Source of the DNA: Nocardioides daejeonensis
Lineage (GTDB): Bacteria > Actinomycetota > Actinomycetes > Propionibacteriales > Nocardioidaceae
Direction: 5' to 3'
NCBI RefSeq assembly: GCF_003194585.1
Contig: NZ_QHKZ01000004.1
Span: forward strand, 124,001 to 188,000
DNA length: 64,000 nt
The notes beneath the pieces are model-generated. The model searched no databases. It was not told the DNA's origin and was given only the letters and a program-made list of their open reading frames with translations. The position numbers were made by a program, and so were the translations under genes. Positions 41,608 through 51,039 of this stretch are shown piece after piece (positions within the stretch are counted from its first letter, which is position 1; each line of letters begins with the position of its first letter).

Positions 41608-42549
41608 ATGCGACGCATTGCCATCGGACGCCTCGCGTCCGCGGTCCCCCTCCTGGTGCTCGTCTCGTTCATCGTCTTCGGAGCGATGCACCTGGGTGCG
41701 GGCAGTGTCTCCGAGTCGATCCTCGGTGACGGTGCCACGCCCGATCGGGTCGCGGCACTGGACAAGGAGCTCGGCCTGGACCGGCCGTTCCTGGTGCAGT
41801 ACGCCGACTGGCTGGTGAGCGCGGCGCAGGGTGACTTCGGCAGCTCCTACATCGACAAGCGTGCGGTGGCCGACTCGGTCTCCGTAGCGCTTCCGGTGAC
41901 CTTGAGCATCGCCGGCGGCGGCATCCTGGTGGCCGTCCTGCTGGGTCTGGGCGTCGGTCTCGTCGCCGCCGCCCGGCCCGGCGGTTGGGCCGACCGGCTG
42001 CTCACCTTCCTCTCCTCGGTGGCCCTCGCCGTCCCTGCCTTCTGGGCGGCGATGCTGCTCTCCTACTACCTGGGCGTGGAGGCCGGACTCTTTCCCGCGT
42101 CCGGCTACATCCCCTTGGCCACCGACCCGGTGGGCTGGTTCCAGTGCCTGATCCTGCCCTCCATCGCGCTGGGCCTGGCCGGTGCCGGCTCGATCGGCCG
42201 CCAGATGCGCGGTGCCCTGATCGACGTGCTGCGCAAGGACTACATCCGGACCGCTCGCGCCAAGGGCGCCTCGCCGCTGCGGGTGCTCTTCCGGCATGCC
42301 TTCCGCAACGCGATGGTGCCGGTCTCCACTGTGATCGGCTTCCAGGCGGCGACCATGCTCGGTGGCTCGTTGGTGGTCGAGCGGGTCTTCGCGATGCCGG
42401 GGTTGAGCGACCTGCTGGTCCCAGCAGTCCTGGGGCACGACTTCCCAGTGGTGCTGGCGATCGTCGTGGTCACCGCGATCGCGGTGCTCGCGATCAACTT
42501 GGTGATCGACCTGGCCTATGGATTCTTCGACCCGAAGGTGCGTGCGTGA
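41608..42549 (+). CDS. ABC importer permease (DppB-like)
   Basis: A 313-residue inner-membrane permease with six hydrophobic helices. The N-terminal IAIGRLASAVPLLVLVSFIVFGAMHL and the EAA-loop region DVLRKDYIRTARAKGASPLRVLFRHAFRNAMVPV identify the DppB/OppB family. It follows the binding protein by 39 bp, and its stop shares one base with the start of the fused permease-ATPase gene (TGATG). Confidence 0.93.
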   Translation: MRRIAIGRLASAVPLLVLVSFIVFGAMHLGAGSVSESILGDGATPDRVAALDKELGLDRPFLVQYADWLVSAAQGDFGSSYIDKRAVADSVSVALPVTLSIAGGGILVAVLLGLGVGLVAAARPGGWADRLLTFLSSVALAVPAFWAAMLLSYYLGVEAGLFPASGYIPLATDPVGWFQCLILPSIALGLAGAGSIGRQMRGALIDVLRKDYIRTARAKGASPLRVLFRHAFRNAMVPVSTVIGFQAATMLGGSLVVERVFAMPGLSDLLVPAVLGHDFPVVLAIVVVTAIAVLAINLVIDLAYGFFDPKVRA

Positions 42550-44438
42550 TGAACGAATCCTGGCGGCATCGCTTCGTACGTGATCCCTTCGCCCTCGGCG
42601 GCCTGATCCTGCTGTTGTTGGTGCTGGTCGCGGCCCTGGCCGCGCCCTGGCTGGCCCCTGCGGACCCGGACACCACCAGCAGCGACCTGCTCCTCGGCCC
42701 CGGCGCCGGACACCTGCTGGGCACCGACCAGCACGGCCGCGACGTCCTGAGCCGGTTGCTCTTCGCCTCCCGCACCGCCCTGATGGCCGGCGGCGAGGCC
42801 GTGGGTCTGGCCCTGGTCATCGGCGTACCGCTCGGCCTGATCGTCGGCTACTTCGGTGGCTGGTGGGACCGGATCGGGATGCGCATCGTCGACGCCCTGA
42901 TGGCGGTGCCTGCCCTCATCATCGCCTTCGCGATCATCGCGGTGCTCGGGCCCGGTCTCACCAACGCCATGCTGGCCGTGGGCCTGCTCTTCGCGGTCCG
43001 GATGATCCGACTCGTGCGCGGCATCGTGCTCTCCTTGCGCGAGGAGTTGTACGTCGACGCGGCACGGCTCGGTGGCGCTCCGCGGTTCTACGTCATGGGC
43101 CGCACGATCCTGCCCAACATGTTGGGCCCGGTGATCGTGCAGTCGGCGCTCTACTTCAGTGCCGCCCTGCTGATCGAGGCGATGCTCAGCTTCCTCGGTG
43201 TCGGCGTCCAGATCCCCAACGCCACCTGGGGCAGCATGTTGGCCGAGGCTCGTGCCGAGCAGTTCAACCAACCGTTCCTGCCGTTCCCCCCGGCGATCGC
43301 CCTGACCGTCACCGTGCTGGCGCTCAACTTCGTCGCCGACGGACTGCGCGACTCTCTCGGCAAGGGCAACGCGAAGTCGCCACGCAAGCCGCGGCGCCGC
43401 GCTGCTGCAGCGCAGGCGACCGTGCCGGTCACGTCCACGGCCGGGCTCGCCGCCGTGGACGGCGCGGAACTGCGGATCCGCGACCTGGTCATCTCGGTCG
43501 CCGCCCCGGGTGGACCGCTACCCGCGGTCCGCGGCGTCAACATCGACGTGCGTCGTGGCGAGATCGTCGGTGTCGTCGGTGAGAGCGGATCGGGCAAGAG
43601 CCTGACGGCCCTGTCGATCATGGGTCTGCTGGCGCCTGGCGTCTCCGTGACCGGCGGCCAGGTGCTGCACCAGCAGGTCGACCTGGCGAGCCTGAGCGAC
43701 AAGCAGATGCGCTCGATCCGCGGCAAACGGATCGGCATGGTGTTCCAGGAGCCGCTGTCGGCGCTGAACCCGGCGATGACGGTCGGCGCGCAGATCGCCG
43801 AGACGCTGCGCATCCACACCAAGGCCAGCCGCAAGGAGGCGCTCTCCCGCGCCGTCGAGTTGCTCGACCGGGTCGGTGTGCCCGATCCCGAGGCGCGGGC
43901 CAAGGACTTCCCCCACCAGTTCTCCGGCGGCATGGCTCAGCGGGCGGTGATCGCCATGGCGCTGGCCTGCGAGCCAGAGCTCCTGATCGCCGACGAGCCC
44001 ACCACCGCGCTCGACGTCACCACGCAGAAGCAGGTGCTCGACCTCCTCCAGGAACTGGTCGACGAGTTCGACCTCGGAGTTCTGCTGATCACGCACGACA
44101 TGGGCATCGTCGCCGAGACCTGCGACCGCGCGTACGTCATGTACGCCGGCCAGGTCGTCGAGGCCGGCGACGTCGTGGGCATCTTCACCAGGCCCCGGCA
44201 CCCCTACACCGCCGCACTGCTCCGCTCCACGCCACGAGGCGCGGTCGGCGACCGACTGCCTACGTTGCCGGGGCGGGTGCCCAACCTGGTGGACATCGGT
44301 GCCGGTTGCACCTTCGCGCCCCGATGCTCCTTCGCTCAGGACTCGTGCCGTCAGGGAGAGATCCCTCTGCTGGCGCTGGGCGGCCCGTCCGCCAGCCGCT
44401 GCCTGCTCACAGACCAGATCAAGATGGAGGCGGTGTGA
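42549..44438 (+). CDS. ABC importer permease-ATPase fusion (DppC-DppD)
   Basis: A 629-residue fusion. Residues 1-275 are the second permease ([52 protein letters not shown] loop [22 protein letters not shown]). A Lys/Arg-rich linker with [13 protein letters not shown] follows. Residues about 300-629 are the ATPase with GESGSGKS (Walker A), FSGGMAQR (signature), [12 protein letters not shown] (Walker B) and the C-terminal CTFAPRC oligopeptide-transport tail. Such fusions occur in other actinobacterial Dpp systems. The partner ATPase gene starts at its last base. Confidence 0.93.
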   Translation: MNESWRHRFVRDPFALGGLILLLLVLVAALAAPWLAPADPDTTSSDLLLGPGAGHLLGTDQHGRDVLSRLLFASRTALMAGGEAVGLALVIGVPLGLIVGYFGGWWDRIGMRIVDALMAVPALIIAFAIIAVLGPGLTNAMLAVGLLFAVRMIRLVRGIVLSLREELYVDAARLGGAPRFYVMGRTILPNMLGPVIVQSALYFSAALLIEAMLSFLGVGVQIPNATWGSMLAEARAEQFNQPFLPFPPAIALTVTVLALNFVADGLRDSLGKGNAKSPRKPRRRAAAAQATVPVTSTAGLAAVDGAELRIRDLVISVAAPGGPLPAVRGVNIDVRRGEIVGVVGESGSGKSLTALSIMGLLAPGVSVTGGQVLHQQVDLASLSDKQMRSIRGKRIGMVFQEPLSALNPAMTVGAQIAETLRIHTKASRKEALSRAVELLDRVGVPDPEARAKDFPHQFSGGMAQRAVIAMALACEPELLIADEPTTALDVTTQKQVLDLLQELVDEFDLGVLLITHDMGIVAETCDRAYVMYAGQVVEAGDVVGIFTRPRHPYTAALLRSTPRGAVGDRLPTLPGRVPNLVDIGAGCTFAPRCSFAQDSCRQGEIPLLALGGPSASRCLLTDQIKMEAV

Positions 44439-45271
44439 TGACGGCGCTCCTCGAGGTCGACGACCTCAGCGTGACCTTCAGGCGCCGGGTCGGCGCCCTG
44501 GGCCTCAGGCACCGCGAGATGCGCGCGGTCGACGGAGTCAGCTTCGACATCCAGCCGGGGGAGACCTTCGGTCTGGTGGGCGAATCCGGCTCGGGCAAGA
44601 GCACCACCGGCCGGGTTGTGCTCGGTCTGTTGGGCGCTACCAGCGGCGAGGCGCGCTTCGAGGGTCGGCCGATCGCCGAGCAGGGCACCTCGCGCGGTGA
44701 CAAGGCGTTCCACGCCGGGGTGCAGGCGGTCTTCCAGGACCCGCTGGCGTCGTTGAACCCGACCATGAAGCTCCTCGACGCGATCGCCGAGCCGTTGCGC
44801 TGGCTGACCTCGATGTCGGCTCGAGAGCGCAGTCACCGGGCTTCGGAGCTGCTGGAGATGGTGGGTCTCGACCCGACTCTGGGTGACCGTTACCCCCACC
44901 AGATCTCCGGCGGCCAGCGCCAGCGCGTCGCGATCGCCCGGGCGATCGCCCCGCGCCCCCGCCTCGTGGTCTGCGACGAGGCGGTCAGCGCACTCGACGT
45001 CTCCACCCAGGCCCAGATCATCAACCTGCTGCAGGACCTGCAGGACCAGCTGGGCATGGCCTACCTCTTCATCGCCCACGACCTTGACGTGGTGCGCCAC
45101 ATCAGTGACCGCATCGGCGTGCTGTGCCGCGGCGTGATGGTGGAGCAGGGCGACGCCGACCAGGTCTACGACGCCCCCAAGCACGCCTACACCCGAGAAC
45201 TCCTGGCCTCGGTGCCCAACCCCGACCCGCATGCCGGCCGGCAGCGGAAGCGAAAGGAAGCTCTCTCATGA
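44438..45271 (+). CDS. ABC importer second ATPase (DppF-like)
   Basis: A 277-residue ATPase with [19 protein letters not shown] (Walker A), [13 protein letters not shown] (Q loop), [34 protein letters not shown] (signature and Walker B) and [16 protein letters not shown] (H loop). It lacks the long C-terminal Cys region of its partner, and ends [20 protein letters not shown]. Together with the three genes upstream it completes a five-domain importer. The stop overlaps the enoyl-CoA hydratase start (ATGA), linking uptake to degradation. Confidence 0.93.
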   Translation: MTALLEVDDLSVTFRRRVGALGLRHREMRAVDGVSFDIQPGETFGLVGESGSGKSTTGRVVLGLLGATSGEARFEGRPIAEQGTSRGDKAFHAGVQAVFQDPLASLNPTMKLLDAIAEPLRWLTSMSARERSHRASELLEMVGLDPTLGDRYPHQISGGQRQRVAIARAIAPRPRLVVCDEAVSALDVSTQAQIINLLQDLQDQLGMAYLFIAHDLDVVRHISDRIGVLCRGVMVEQGDADQVYDAPKHAYTRELLASVPNPDPHAGRQRKRKEALS

Positions 45272-46011
45272 GCCTCGTGGTCTCCGGCGATCAGATCCGG
45301 CTGCTCACCTTCGACCGTCCCGACCACCTCAACGCCTTCAACCGCGACCTCTGGCAGCGCTTCCGTGACGCCCTGCAGGAGGCCGCGGAGGAACCGCAGG
45401 TCAAGGCCGTGGTCGTCACCGGGAACGGACGCGCCTTCACCTCCGGCCAGGATCTCTCCGAGATGGAGTCGATGGTTGCCGAGGGCGACGGGAACCTGCC
45501 GGCCCAGGTCATGGAGTTGCTGATCGACTACCCGCTTCCCCTGATCAGCGCCGTCAACGGCGTGGCCGCCGGCTTCGGCCTGGGCCTCGTGGCCCACAGC
45601 GATCTCGTGGTGATGGCGGAGTCGGCACGCCTGGGCGCGCCCTTCGTCGGCATCGGCCTGGCGATGGACGCAGGCATGAGTCACCTCCTGCCGCAGCGGA
45701 TCGGGTACTCGCGCGCGGCCCATCTCTTCCTCACCGGCGGTTGGCTCTCCTCCGCCGAGGCGTTGGAGTCCGGTCTGGCGACCGCCCGCGTCGCCGACGG
45801 CGAAGCGCTCGCGGCGGCGCTGGCGCTCACCGAGAAGATGGCTCCGCACCCCGCCTCCGCTTTGCGGGCGACCAAGCGTCTGATGGTCGAGGCCCGGCGA
45901 GACGCCGTCCGCACGGCGTTGGCTCGCGAGGAGAAGACCCTCCACGAGCTGGCCGCTGGCCCGGACCACCGCGAGCGGGTTGCGGCGTTCCTCGCCAAGC
46001 GCAGCGCCTGA
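45268..46011 (+). CDS. Enoyl-CoA hydratase/isomerase family protein
   Basis: A 247-residue crotonase. Seen are RLLTFDRPDHLNAFNRDLW, VVTGNGRAFTSGQDLSEM (oxyanion loop) and SAVNGVAAGFGLGLVAHSDLVVMAESARLGAPFVGIGLAMDAGMSHLLPQRIG. In hydratases a Glu stands near the second loop; here the position after FVGIGL is Ala/Met-Asp, with Asp in MDAG, so isomerase or another crotonase activity is possible. It is inside the ABC importer operon, after the transporter and before two acyl-CoA dehydrogenases. Confidence 0.88.
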   Translation: MSLVVSGDQIRLLTFDRPDHLNAFNRDLWQRFRDALQEAAEEPQVKAVVVTGNGRAFTSGQDLSEMESMVAEGDGNLPAQVMELLIDYPLPLISAVNGVAAGFGLGLVAHSDLVVMAESARLGAPFVGIGLAMDAGMSHLLPQRIGYSRAAHLFLTGGWLSSAEALESGLATARVADGEALAAALALTEKMAPHPASALRATKRLMVEARRDAVRTALAREEKTLHELAAGPDHRERVAAFLAKRSA

Positions 46012-46018
46012 TCAAGCG

Positions 46019-47161
46019 ATGGTGCGCATGCAAGACATCGACGCTGCCTCCGTTGATGCATGGCTCGCCGCGAGGGCGCCGCTGCACACTGCGCAGGATG
46101 CTCAGCACACCGGCGTAGCTCTGATCGAGGAGTCCGGCGCTGACGAGGGCGCTGTGGTCGAGGCCGCTCGGGCCTGGCAGCGAGAGTGGTACGACGCGGG
46201 GTACGCCGAGTTGGGAGCAGCAGACGCCGCCGTTGTTCGCAGCGTCGCTGCGAACTACCGGCTTCCCGACCTGCGCCCGCTGTTGATCGGTCTGCACATC
46301 CTGGGGCCGGCGCTGCGGGAGCACGGGACGGCCGCACTGCAACGGCGGTACCTGACGCCGATCCTGCGCGGTGAGATCTTGGCTTGCCAGCTCTTCTCCG
46401 AGCCGGAGGCCGGATCGGACCTTGCCGGCGTACGTGCGAAGGCAGTTCGGGTGCCCGGGGGCTGGTCGGTCTCGGGCCAGAAGGTCTGGACCTCCAACGC
46501 TCACTTCGCCGACGTGGCCGAGTTGCTGGTGCGGACCGACTCGGCGTCGAGCAGGCACGCAGGTCTGTCGATGTTCGTCATGCACATGGATGCCCCGGGA
46601 GTCGACGTCCGCCCGTTGCGCCAGATGACGGGTGGAGCGGCCTTCAACGAAGTCTTCCTCAACGACGTGTTCGTGCCGGAGGAGAACCTCATCGGGGAGG
46701 AGGGGACTGGATGGCGGGTCGCGATGACCAGCCTCAGCGGCGAGCGGGCCGCGCTCGGCGGTGAGTTCGAGGCGGTGCCACCGCAGCTTGTCGAGAAGCT
46801 TGCCGCGATGGCTCTCCGGCGTGGCCGATCCGAAGACCCCCTGGTGTGGGGGTGTCTTGCTGACGCAGCGGTCGCCGACTTCGCGCATCGCGCAGTTGTC
46901 GAGCACGGCGCCGCGGACCCGCAGCTGGCGGGTGCCGCTGCGTCGGTGACCAAACTGATGGTTACCGACCTGCTGGAAGTAGTCACCTCGGCGGTGCTGG
47001 AGATCGGCGACGCAGAGGTGCTCCTCGAGCGCGGAGCCAGCATCGACGCGCAATGGTCCGAGTTCATTCTGGGCAAGCCTGGCGTCGCTATCGCCGGCGG
47101 CGCCAATGAGATCCAGAAGAATGTCATTGCCGAACGCCATCTCGGCCTTCCGAAGGGATGA
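46019..47161 (+). CDS. Acyl-CoA dehydrogenase, large-type subunit
   Basis: A 380-residue FAD enzyme with LLIGLHILGPALREHGTAALQRRYLTPILRGEILACQLFSEPEAGSDLAGV, GWSVSGQKVWTSNAHFADVAELLVRTD and a C-terminal ILGKPGVAIAGGANEIQKNVIAERHLGLPKG. The wording resembles steroid/cycloalkane FadE proteins. The gene downstream encodes a second, more degenerate acyl-CoA dehydrogenase that overlaps its stop (ATGA), so the pair probably forms a heteromeric enzyme as known for cholesterol side-chain dehydrogenases in mycobacteria. ATG at 46019 lies eight bases after the hydratase stop. Confidence 0.9.
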   Translation: MVRMQDIDAASVDAWLAARAPLHTAQDAQHTGVALIEESGADEGAVVEAARAWQREWYDAGYAELGAADAAVVRSVAANYRLPDLRPLLIGLHILGPALREHGTAALQRRYLTPILRGEILACQLFSEPEAGSDLAGVRAKAVRVPGGWSVSGQKVWTSNAHFADVAELLVRTDSASSRHAGLSMFVMHMDAPGVDVRPLRQMTGGAAFNEVFLNDVFVPEENLIGEEGTGWRVAMTSLSGERAALGGEFEAVPPQLVEKLAAMALRRGRSEDPLVWGCLADAAVADFAHRAVVEHGAADPQLAGAAASVTKLMVTDLLEVVTSAVLEIGDAEVLLERGASIDAQWSEFILGKPGVAIAGGANEIQKNVIAERHLGLPKG

Positions 47162-48210
47162 AGTTGAGTAGTCGAGACGACCTTCGAGATATCCGAGCGG
47201 CGCTTTCGGACGTCCTCGACGCGGCGATGCCGACCAGTGCGATCAGGGCCGACGCCGCCAGTGCCCACGGATACGACAGGACCCTGTGGGCTGAGTTGGC
47301 CTCTGGGTTCGGCATCACCGGGATGCATGCCGCCGAAGGCGCGGAGGGTCCCTTGGATCTCGACCCGATCTGGGTGGTGGCTGAGTTGCTCGGTGCCCGT
47401 CTCGCGGCGCTGCCCTATTTGTCGACCGTTGTCCTGGGCACGCTGCCGTTGCTGCGAGCTGAACGGACCGATGCCGGCAGTGAAGTGCTGGGCGAGCTTC
47501 TCGAAGGACGCCTCACCGCGACGTCGGCCGAGCCGGTCCAGGGGTGGCGTCGGCACGAGGGCAGGCTCAGCGGCTCGTCGTCCGCTGTCCTGCACGGCAC
47601 GGATAGTGACTGGATCCTGCTTGTCGACGACGGCCGCGTGTACGGCGTTCACGACCCGGCCGGAGTCACCCGAGAGCCGGTGGCGTCGATCGATCTGACC
47701 CGGCCCACGAGCGCCATCGACTTCCAGGAGGCTTCGCTCATCGAACTCGGCACGCTGAGCCTGGAACAGCAGGATCGGTGCCGAGCCGACCTGCTCACCT
47801 ACCTCACCCACGAGTGCGCAGGCGGTCTGCGTCGGGTCAAGGACATGGCCGTGCAGCACCTCCGGGACCGGCACCAGTTCGGTGTTCCGCTCGGCTCCTT
47901 CCAAGCGCTGAAGCATCGTGCCGCGGACCTCGCAGTCGACACGGTCACGAGCACCGCGGTAGCCCGGGCCGCAGCCGCGGCGGTCAATACGCCGGCCTAC
48001 CTTCCGGCTGCCGAGCGCGCCTTCTTGTTCGCCAGCGACGCCTACGTCCGGGCCGCCAGCTCCTCGTTGCACATGCACGGTGGGCTCGGGTTCACCTGGG
48101 AGTTCGACTCGCATCTGTACTACCGGCGGGCCTACGCGAGTACGGCGCTGGCCGGTCGGAGCTCGGCGACCCGCTGCCGGCTCGGGCAGCGCCTGATGGC
48201 CAGCGCATGA
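47158..48210 (+). CDS. Acyl-CoA dehydrogenase-like second subunit
   Basis: A 350-residue protein with the acyl-CoA dehydrogenase layout (ELASGFGITGMHAAEGAEG, VVAELLGARLAALPYLSTVVLG in the N-terminal part; DMAVQHLRDRHQFGVPLGSFQALKHRAADLAVD and SSLHMHGGLGFTWEFDSHLYYRRAYAS in the C-terminal part). The middle beta domain lacks the usual FAD/substrate wording and no C-terminal catalytic-Glu GGxxEI motif is present. This is the character of the partner subunit in alpha2beta2 enzymes. It ends the ABC importer operon, seven bases from the convergent leuC stop. Confidence 0.88.
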   Translation: MKLSSRDDLRDIRAALSDVLDAAMPTSAIRADAASAHGYDRTLWAELASGFGITGMHAAEGAEGPLDLDPIWVVAELLGARLAALPYLSTVVLGTLPLLRAERTDAGSEVLGELLEGRLTATSAEPVQGWRRHEGRLSGSSSAVLHGTDSDWILLVDDGRVYGVHDPAGVTREPVASIDLTRPTSAIDFQEASLIELGTLSLEQQDRCRADLLTYLTHECAGGLRRVKDMAVQHLRDRHQFGVPLGSFQALKHRAADLAVDTVTSTAVARAAAAAVNTPAYLPAAERAFLFASDAYVRAASSSLHMHGGLGFTWEFDSHLYYRRAYASTALAGRSSATRCRLGQRLMASA

Positions 48211-48217
48211 GAGCTGC

Positions 48218-49639
48218 TCAGAGATCGGCCGGTGCGCAGAGGCGACCCGCGACGGCGGTCGCGGCCGCCACGGCGGGGGAGACCAGGTGGGTGCGCGCGC
48301 CGGGGCCTTGCCGTCCCTCGAAGTTGCGGTTCGTGGTGGAGGCGGAGCGGTTGCCCGGGCCGAGTGCGTCGGGGTTCATCGCCGTGCACATCGAACAGCC
48401 CGCGCTGCGCCAGCTGAACCCGGCTGCGCGGAAGACGTCGGCCAGCCCGGCCGCCTCGGCCTGGTCGGCGACCAGACGTGAGCCGGGAACCACCAGGGCG
48501 TGGACGCCGTCGGCAACCCGGCGCCCGCGCAGCACGTCGGCAGCAGCCGCCAGGTCCTCGAACCGGCCGTTGGTGCAGGAGCCGATGAAGACGGTGTCGA
48601 TCGCGATCTCGCGCATCGGCGTACCGGGGGCGAGGTCCATGTAGGCAAGGGCCTGCTCGATGCGGGCCCGGACGCTCGGATCGTCCTGCTGGTGGGGCTC
48701 GGGGACGTGCCCGTCCAGGGGCGCGGACTGGGAGGGATCGGTGCCCCAGGTGACGCGGGGCGAGATGTCGGCCGCGTCGATGCGTACGGTGCGCGCGAAG
48801 GTGGCGCCTTCGTCGGTACGCAGGGTCCGCCAGTGGGCGAGGGCCTGCTCCCAGAGGTCGCCGGAGGGTGCGTGCGGCCGTCCGGCCAGGTGCGCGAAGG
48901 TGGTCGCGTCGGGTGCGACCATGCCTGCCCGGGCGCCGCACTCGATGGTGAGGTTGCACAGCGTCATCCGCTGCTCCATCATCATCGCCTCCACCGCCGT
49001 GCCGCGGTACTCGATGACGTGGCCCGCGCCACCGTTGGTGCCGACGGTGGCGATGACGTGCAGCCCGACGTCCTTGGCCGTGACGCCGTCGGGGAGGGTG
49101 CCGACGATCTCCACCGCCATCGGCTCCGGCCGCTGCAACCACAGGGTCTGGGTGGCCATCACGTGCTCGACCTCGGAGGTGCCGATGCCGAAGGCGAGGG
49201 CACCGAAGGCGCCGTGGGTGGAGGTGTGCGAGTCGCCGCAGACGAGCGTGACGCCTGGTTGGCTGAGCCCCTGCTCCGGGCCGATGACATGGACGATGCC
49301 GTTGCCGCTGCTGCCCATCGGGTGGTGAGGGACGCCGAACTCCGCGCAGTTGCGGCGGACCAGCTCGACCTGCTGGCGGCTGAGCGGATCGCTGATCGGC
49401 TCGTCGTGGGCGAAGGTGGGGACGTTGTGGTCCTCGGTCGCCATGGTGAGGTCGGGGCGGCGTACCTTCCGTCCGGCCGTCCGCAGACCCTCGAAGGCCT
49501 GCGGCGAGGTCATCTCGTGCAGCAGGTGCACGTCGATGTAGAGCAGATCGGGCCCGCCGTCACCGGGGACGACGACGTGCTCGTCCCAGACCTTCGCGAA
49601 GAGGGTCCTCGGTGCGGCGGGCCCGCTGGGGCGCTGCAT
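48218..49639 (-). CDS. 3-isopropylmalate dehydratase large subunit-like protein (orphan LeuC)
   Basis: A 473-residue aconitase-family protein with [73 protein letters not shown] and [14 protein letters not shown], where three Cys hold a 4Fe-4S cluster. This is the large half only; LeuD, needed for activity and normally adjacent, is absent from the window. It follows the VOC gene by two bases in a catabolic cluster controlled by the TetR system, so it may dehydrate a catabolic hydroxy acid instead of isopropylmalate, borrowing LeuD from elsewhere. The biosynthetic role cannot be excluded. Confidence 0.88.
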   Translation of the reverse strand: MQRPSGPAAPRTLFAKVWDEHVVVPGDGGPDLLYIDVHLLHEMTSPQAFEGLRTAGRKVRRPDLTMATEDHNVPTFAHDEPISDPLSRQQVELVRRNCAEFGVPHHPMGSSGNGIVHVIGPEQGLSQPGVTLVCGDSHTSTHGAFGALAFGIGTSEVEHVMATQTLWLQRPEPMAVEIVGTLPDGVTAKDVGLHVIATVGTNGGAGHVIEYRGTAVEAMMMEQRMTLCNLTIECGARAGMVAPDATTFAHLAGRPHAPSGDLWEQALAHWRTLRTDEGATFARTVRIDAADISPRVTWGTDPSQSAPLDGHVPEPHQQDDPSVRARIEQALAYMDLAPGTPMREIAIDTVFIGSCTNGRFEDLAAAADVLRGRRVADGVHALVVPGSRLVADQAEAAGLADVFRAAGFSWRSAGCSMCTAMNPDALGPGNRSASTTNRNFEGRQGPGARTHLVSPAVAAATAVAGRLCAPADL

Positions 49640-49641
49640 CC

Positions 49642-50202
49642 TCAGGCGTGCACCGGCTTGCGGCGGTCGGCCTCCGTGCGCGGCTTGGTGCCGACGTCAT
49701 CGGGGCCGAACTCGCGCATCCAGGTGGCGAACTCGAGCAGGATCCCGTCGGGGTCCTGGAAGTAGAAGGAGCGGACGTAGACGTCGTCGTTCATCTCCAA
49801 GGCGACCTGCGTCGGGCTGTTGTCGTGGTTGACGATCGGGCCGACCTGGACGCCGGCAGCCTTCAGCTTGGCGCGGTACTCGGCGAACTTCTCCGCTGGT
49901 ACGTCGAAGGCGACGTGGTTGAGGGAGCTGACCGCGCTGATCCACTCGCCGAAGCCGGGCTTCTCCTCGGGTGCGGAGATGCCGGGCACGCCGTCGGCGG
50001 CCTCGGTGAACCAGAAGAACGCCAACGAGTTGCCGTTGCCGGCGTCGAAGAAGAAGTGCTGGCCCAGGTTGTCGGGCAGGTCCAGCGACTTCAGCAACGG
50101 CATGCCGAGGATGCCGGAGTAGAAGTCGATGGTGCGCTGCATGTCGGAGCTGACGAGGGCGACGTGGTTGAAGCCGCGAAGCTCGAACTCGGTGTTGGTC
50201 AT
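49642..50202 (-). CDS. VOC-family (extradiol dioxygenase-like) protein
   Basis: A 186-residue single-module VOC protein with [42 protein letters not shown] and [15 protein letters not shown]. His13, His96 and Glu157 are the metal ligands expected for type I extradiol dioxygenases and glyoxalases. Activity could be ring cleavage, lyase or isomerase. It is the first gene of the VOC-leuC operon, and the TetR operator candidate C lies 18 bp upstream of its ATG, between it and the divergent tetR gene. Confidence 0.85.
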   Translation of the reverse strand: MTNTEFELRGFNHVALVSSDMQRTIDFYSGILGMPLLKSLDLPDNLGQHFFFDAGNGNSLAFFWFTEAADGVPGISAPEEKPGFGEWISAVSSLNHVAFDVPAEKFAEYRAKLKAAGVQVGPIVNHDNSPTQVALEMNDDVYVRSFYFQDPDGILLEFATWMREFGPDDVGTKPRTEADRRKPVHA

Positions 50203-50220
50203 CGTGGGTCCTTTCTGTCA

Positions 50221-50241
50221 AACCTGAGACTAACATCAGAT
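50221..50241. promoter_or_regulatory. TetR operator candidate, site C
   Basis: CTGAGACTAACATCAGAT (preceded by AAC) matches site A at 18 of 21 positions. It lies between the VOC operon and the tetR gene, the classic place for a TetR autoregulatory operator. Confidence 0.78.
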
Positions 50242-50284
50242 TCATAAAATGAACCAGGGGTACGACTGGATTTCGACAGTGGCT

Positions 50285-50309
50285 TCAGATTCACTTCTGG
50301 TCTGAGGTT
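50285..50309. promoter_or_regulatory. Second half-site pair before tetR
   Basis: TCAGATTC at 50285-50292 and TCTGAGGTT at 50301-50309 are the two halves of the site A/C sequence, spaced apart, 23 bp before the tetR ATG. This may be an additional or degenerate operator that autoregulates tetR. Confidence 0.45.
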
Positions 50310-50331
50310 GCGAGCAGAGGGGGAACAAGGC

Positions 50332-50943
50332 ATGACCGAGAGCACGAGGCCGACCAAGCGCGGACGCCAGACCTTGGAGGCGATCGACGCGGCAGCGCGG
50401 AAGGTGATCGCTGAGAAGGGCTTCTTGAAGATGACGGTGGCTGACATCGTCAAAGAGGCAGGCAAGTCGCCGGCGTCGTTCTACAACTACTACGACTCCA
50501 AGGAAGCGCTGCTGGAGCACTGGGCGCGCCAGTTCCAGAGCGAGGCCCGCGACCGGGTCCTGGTTGCGGAGGAGTCGGCGCCGGCCGAGCCCTGGCCGCG
50601 GGTCCAGATCGCCGCGCGCGCTCACTGGGAGACCTACCGGGAGCGACTCGCCGAGATGGTCGGTGTCTATCAGCTGGCCATGATCAACGACGACTTCGCG
50701 AAGGTCTGGGACGACCTGTGCGAGGAGCCGATCGCCGGAATCGCCCGCTCGGTCGAGCGCGCGCAGGCGCGCGGCTATTGCCCGGGTGAGAACCCGCGCC
50801 TGGCGGCCGAGGCGATCGTCGCCATGCTCAATCAGTTCTGCTACGAGAAGCTGGCCAACGGCCGCGCTGCCACGGTCGACGACGAGGCGTGCATCGACAC
50901 CTTGGCGGTCGTCTGGTTTCGGTCCATCTACTGGAAGCCCTAG
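50332..50943 (+). CDS. TetR-family transcriptional regulator
   Basis: A 203-residue regulator. The HTH is clear: RQTLEAIDAAARKVIAEKGFLKMTVADIVKEAGKSPASFYNYYDSKEALLEHW (residues 11-65). The C-terminal ligand domain is helical and has no close match to a named subfamily. It sits between two divergent or following catabolic operons, and related operator-like sequences lie at four promoters in a 15-kb span (36734, 39971, 50221, 51005), so it is the probable repressor of the whole set, released by an acyl-CoA intermediate. The ATG at 50332 is preceded by GGGGGAACAAGG. Confidence 0.92.
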   Translation: MTESTRPTKRGRQTLEAIDAAARKVIAEKGFLKMTVADIVKEAGKSPASFYNYYDSKEALLEHWARQFQSEARDRVLVAEESAPAEPWPRVQIAARAHWETYRERLAEMVGVYQLAMINDDFAKVWDDLCEEPIAGIARSVERAQARGYCPGENPRLAAEAIVAMLNQFCYEKLANGRAATVDDEACIDTLAVVWFRSIYWKP

Positions 50944-51004
50944 GGCGGGCGCCGGGCGATCGGCTCGCCGGGCGCGCTGGACGCCGACCCCTCTGCTCTG
51001 TTAT

Positions 51005-51022
51005 GAATCTGACATCAGATTC
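51005..51022 (+). promoter_or_regulatory. TetR operator candidate, site D
   Basis: GAATCTGA-CA-TCAGATTC is a dyad with perfect eight-base arms, 17 bp before the hydrolase start. Its right half CATCAGATTC is identical to that of site C, but the arms are closer together than in sites A-C, so binding may differ in strength or geometry. Confidence 0.7.
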
Positions 51023-51039
51023 GATAGATCGGAGTGGTC

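Noticed and set aside
42549..44438. Frameshift or assembly fusion of permease and ATPase genes
   Set aside because: Both halves keep frame through a basic linker, and such DppC-DppD fusions are known in actinobacteria, so it is taken as real.
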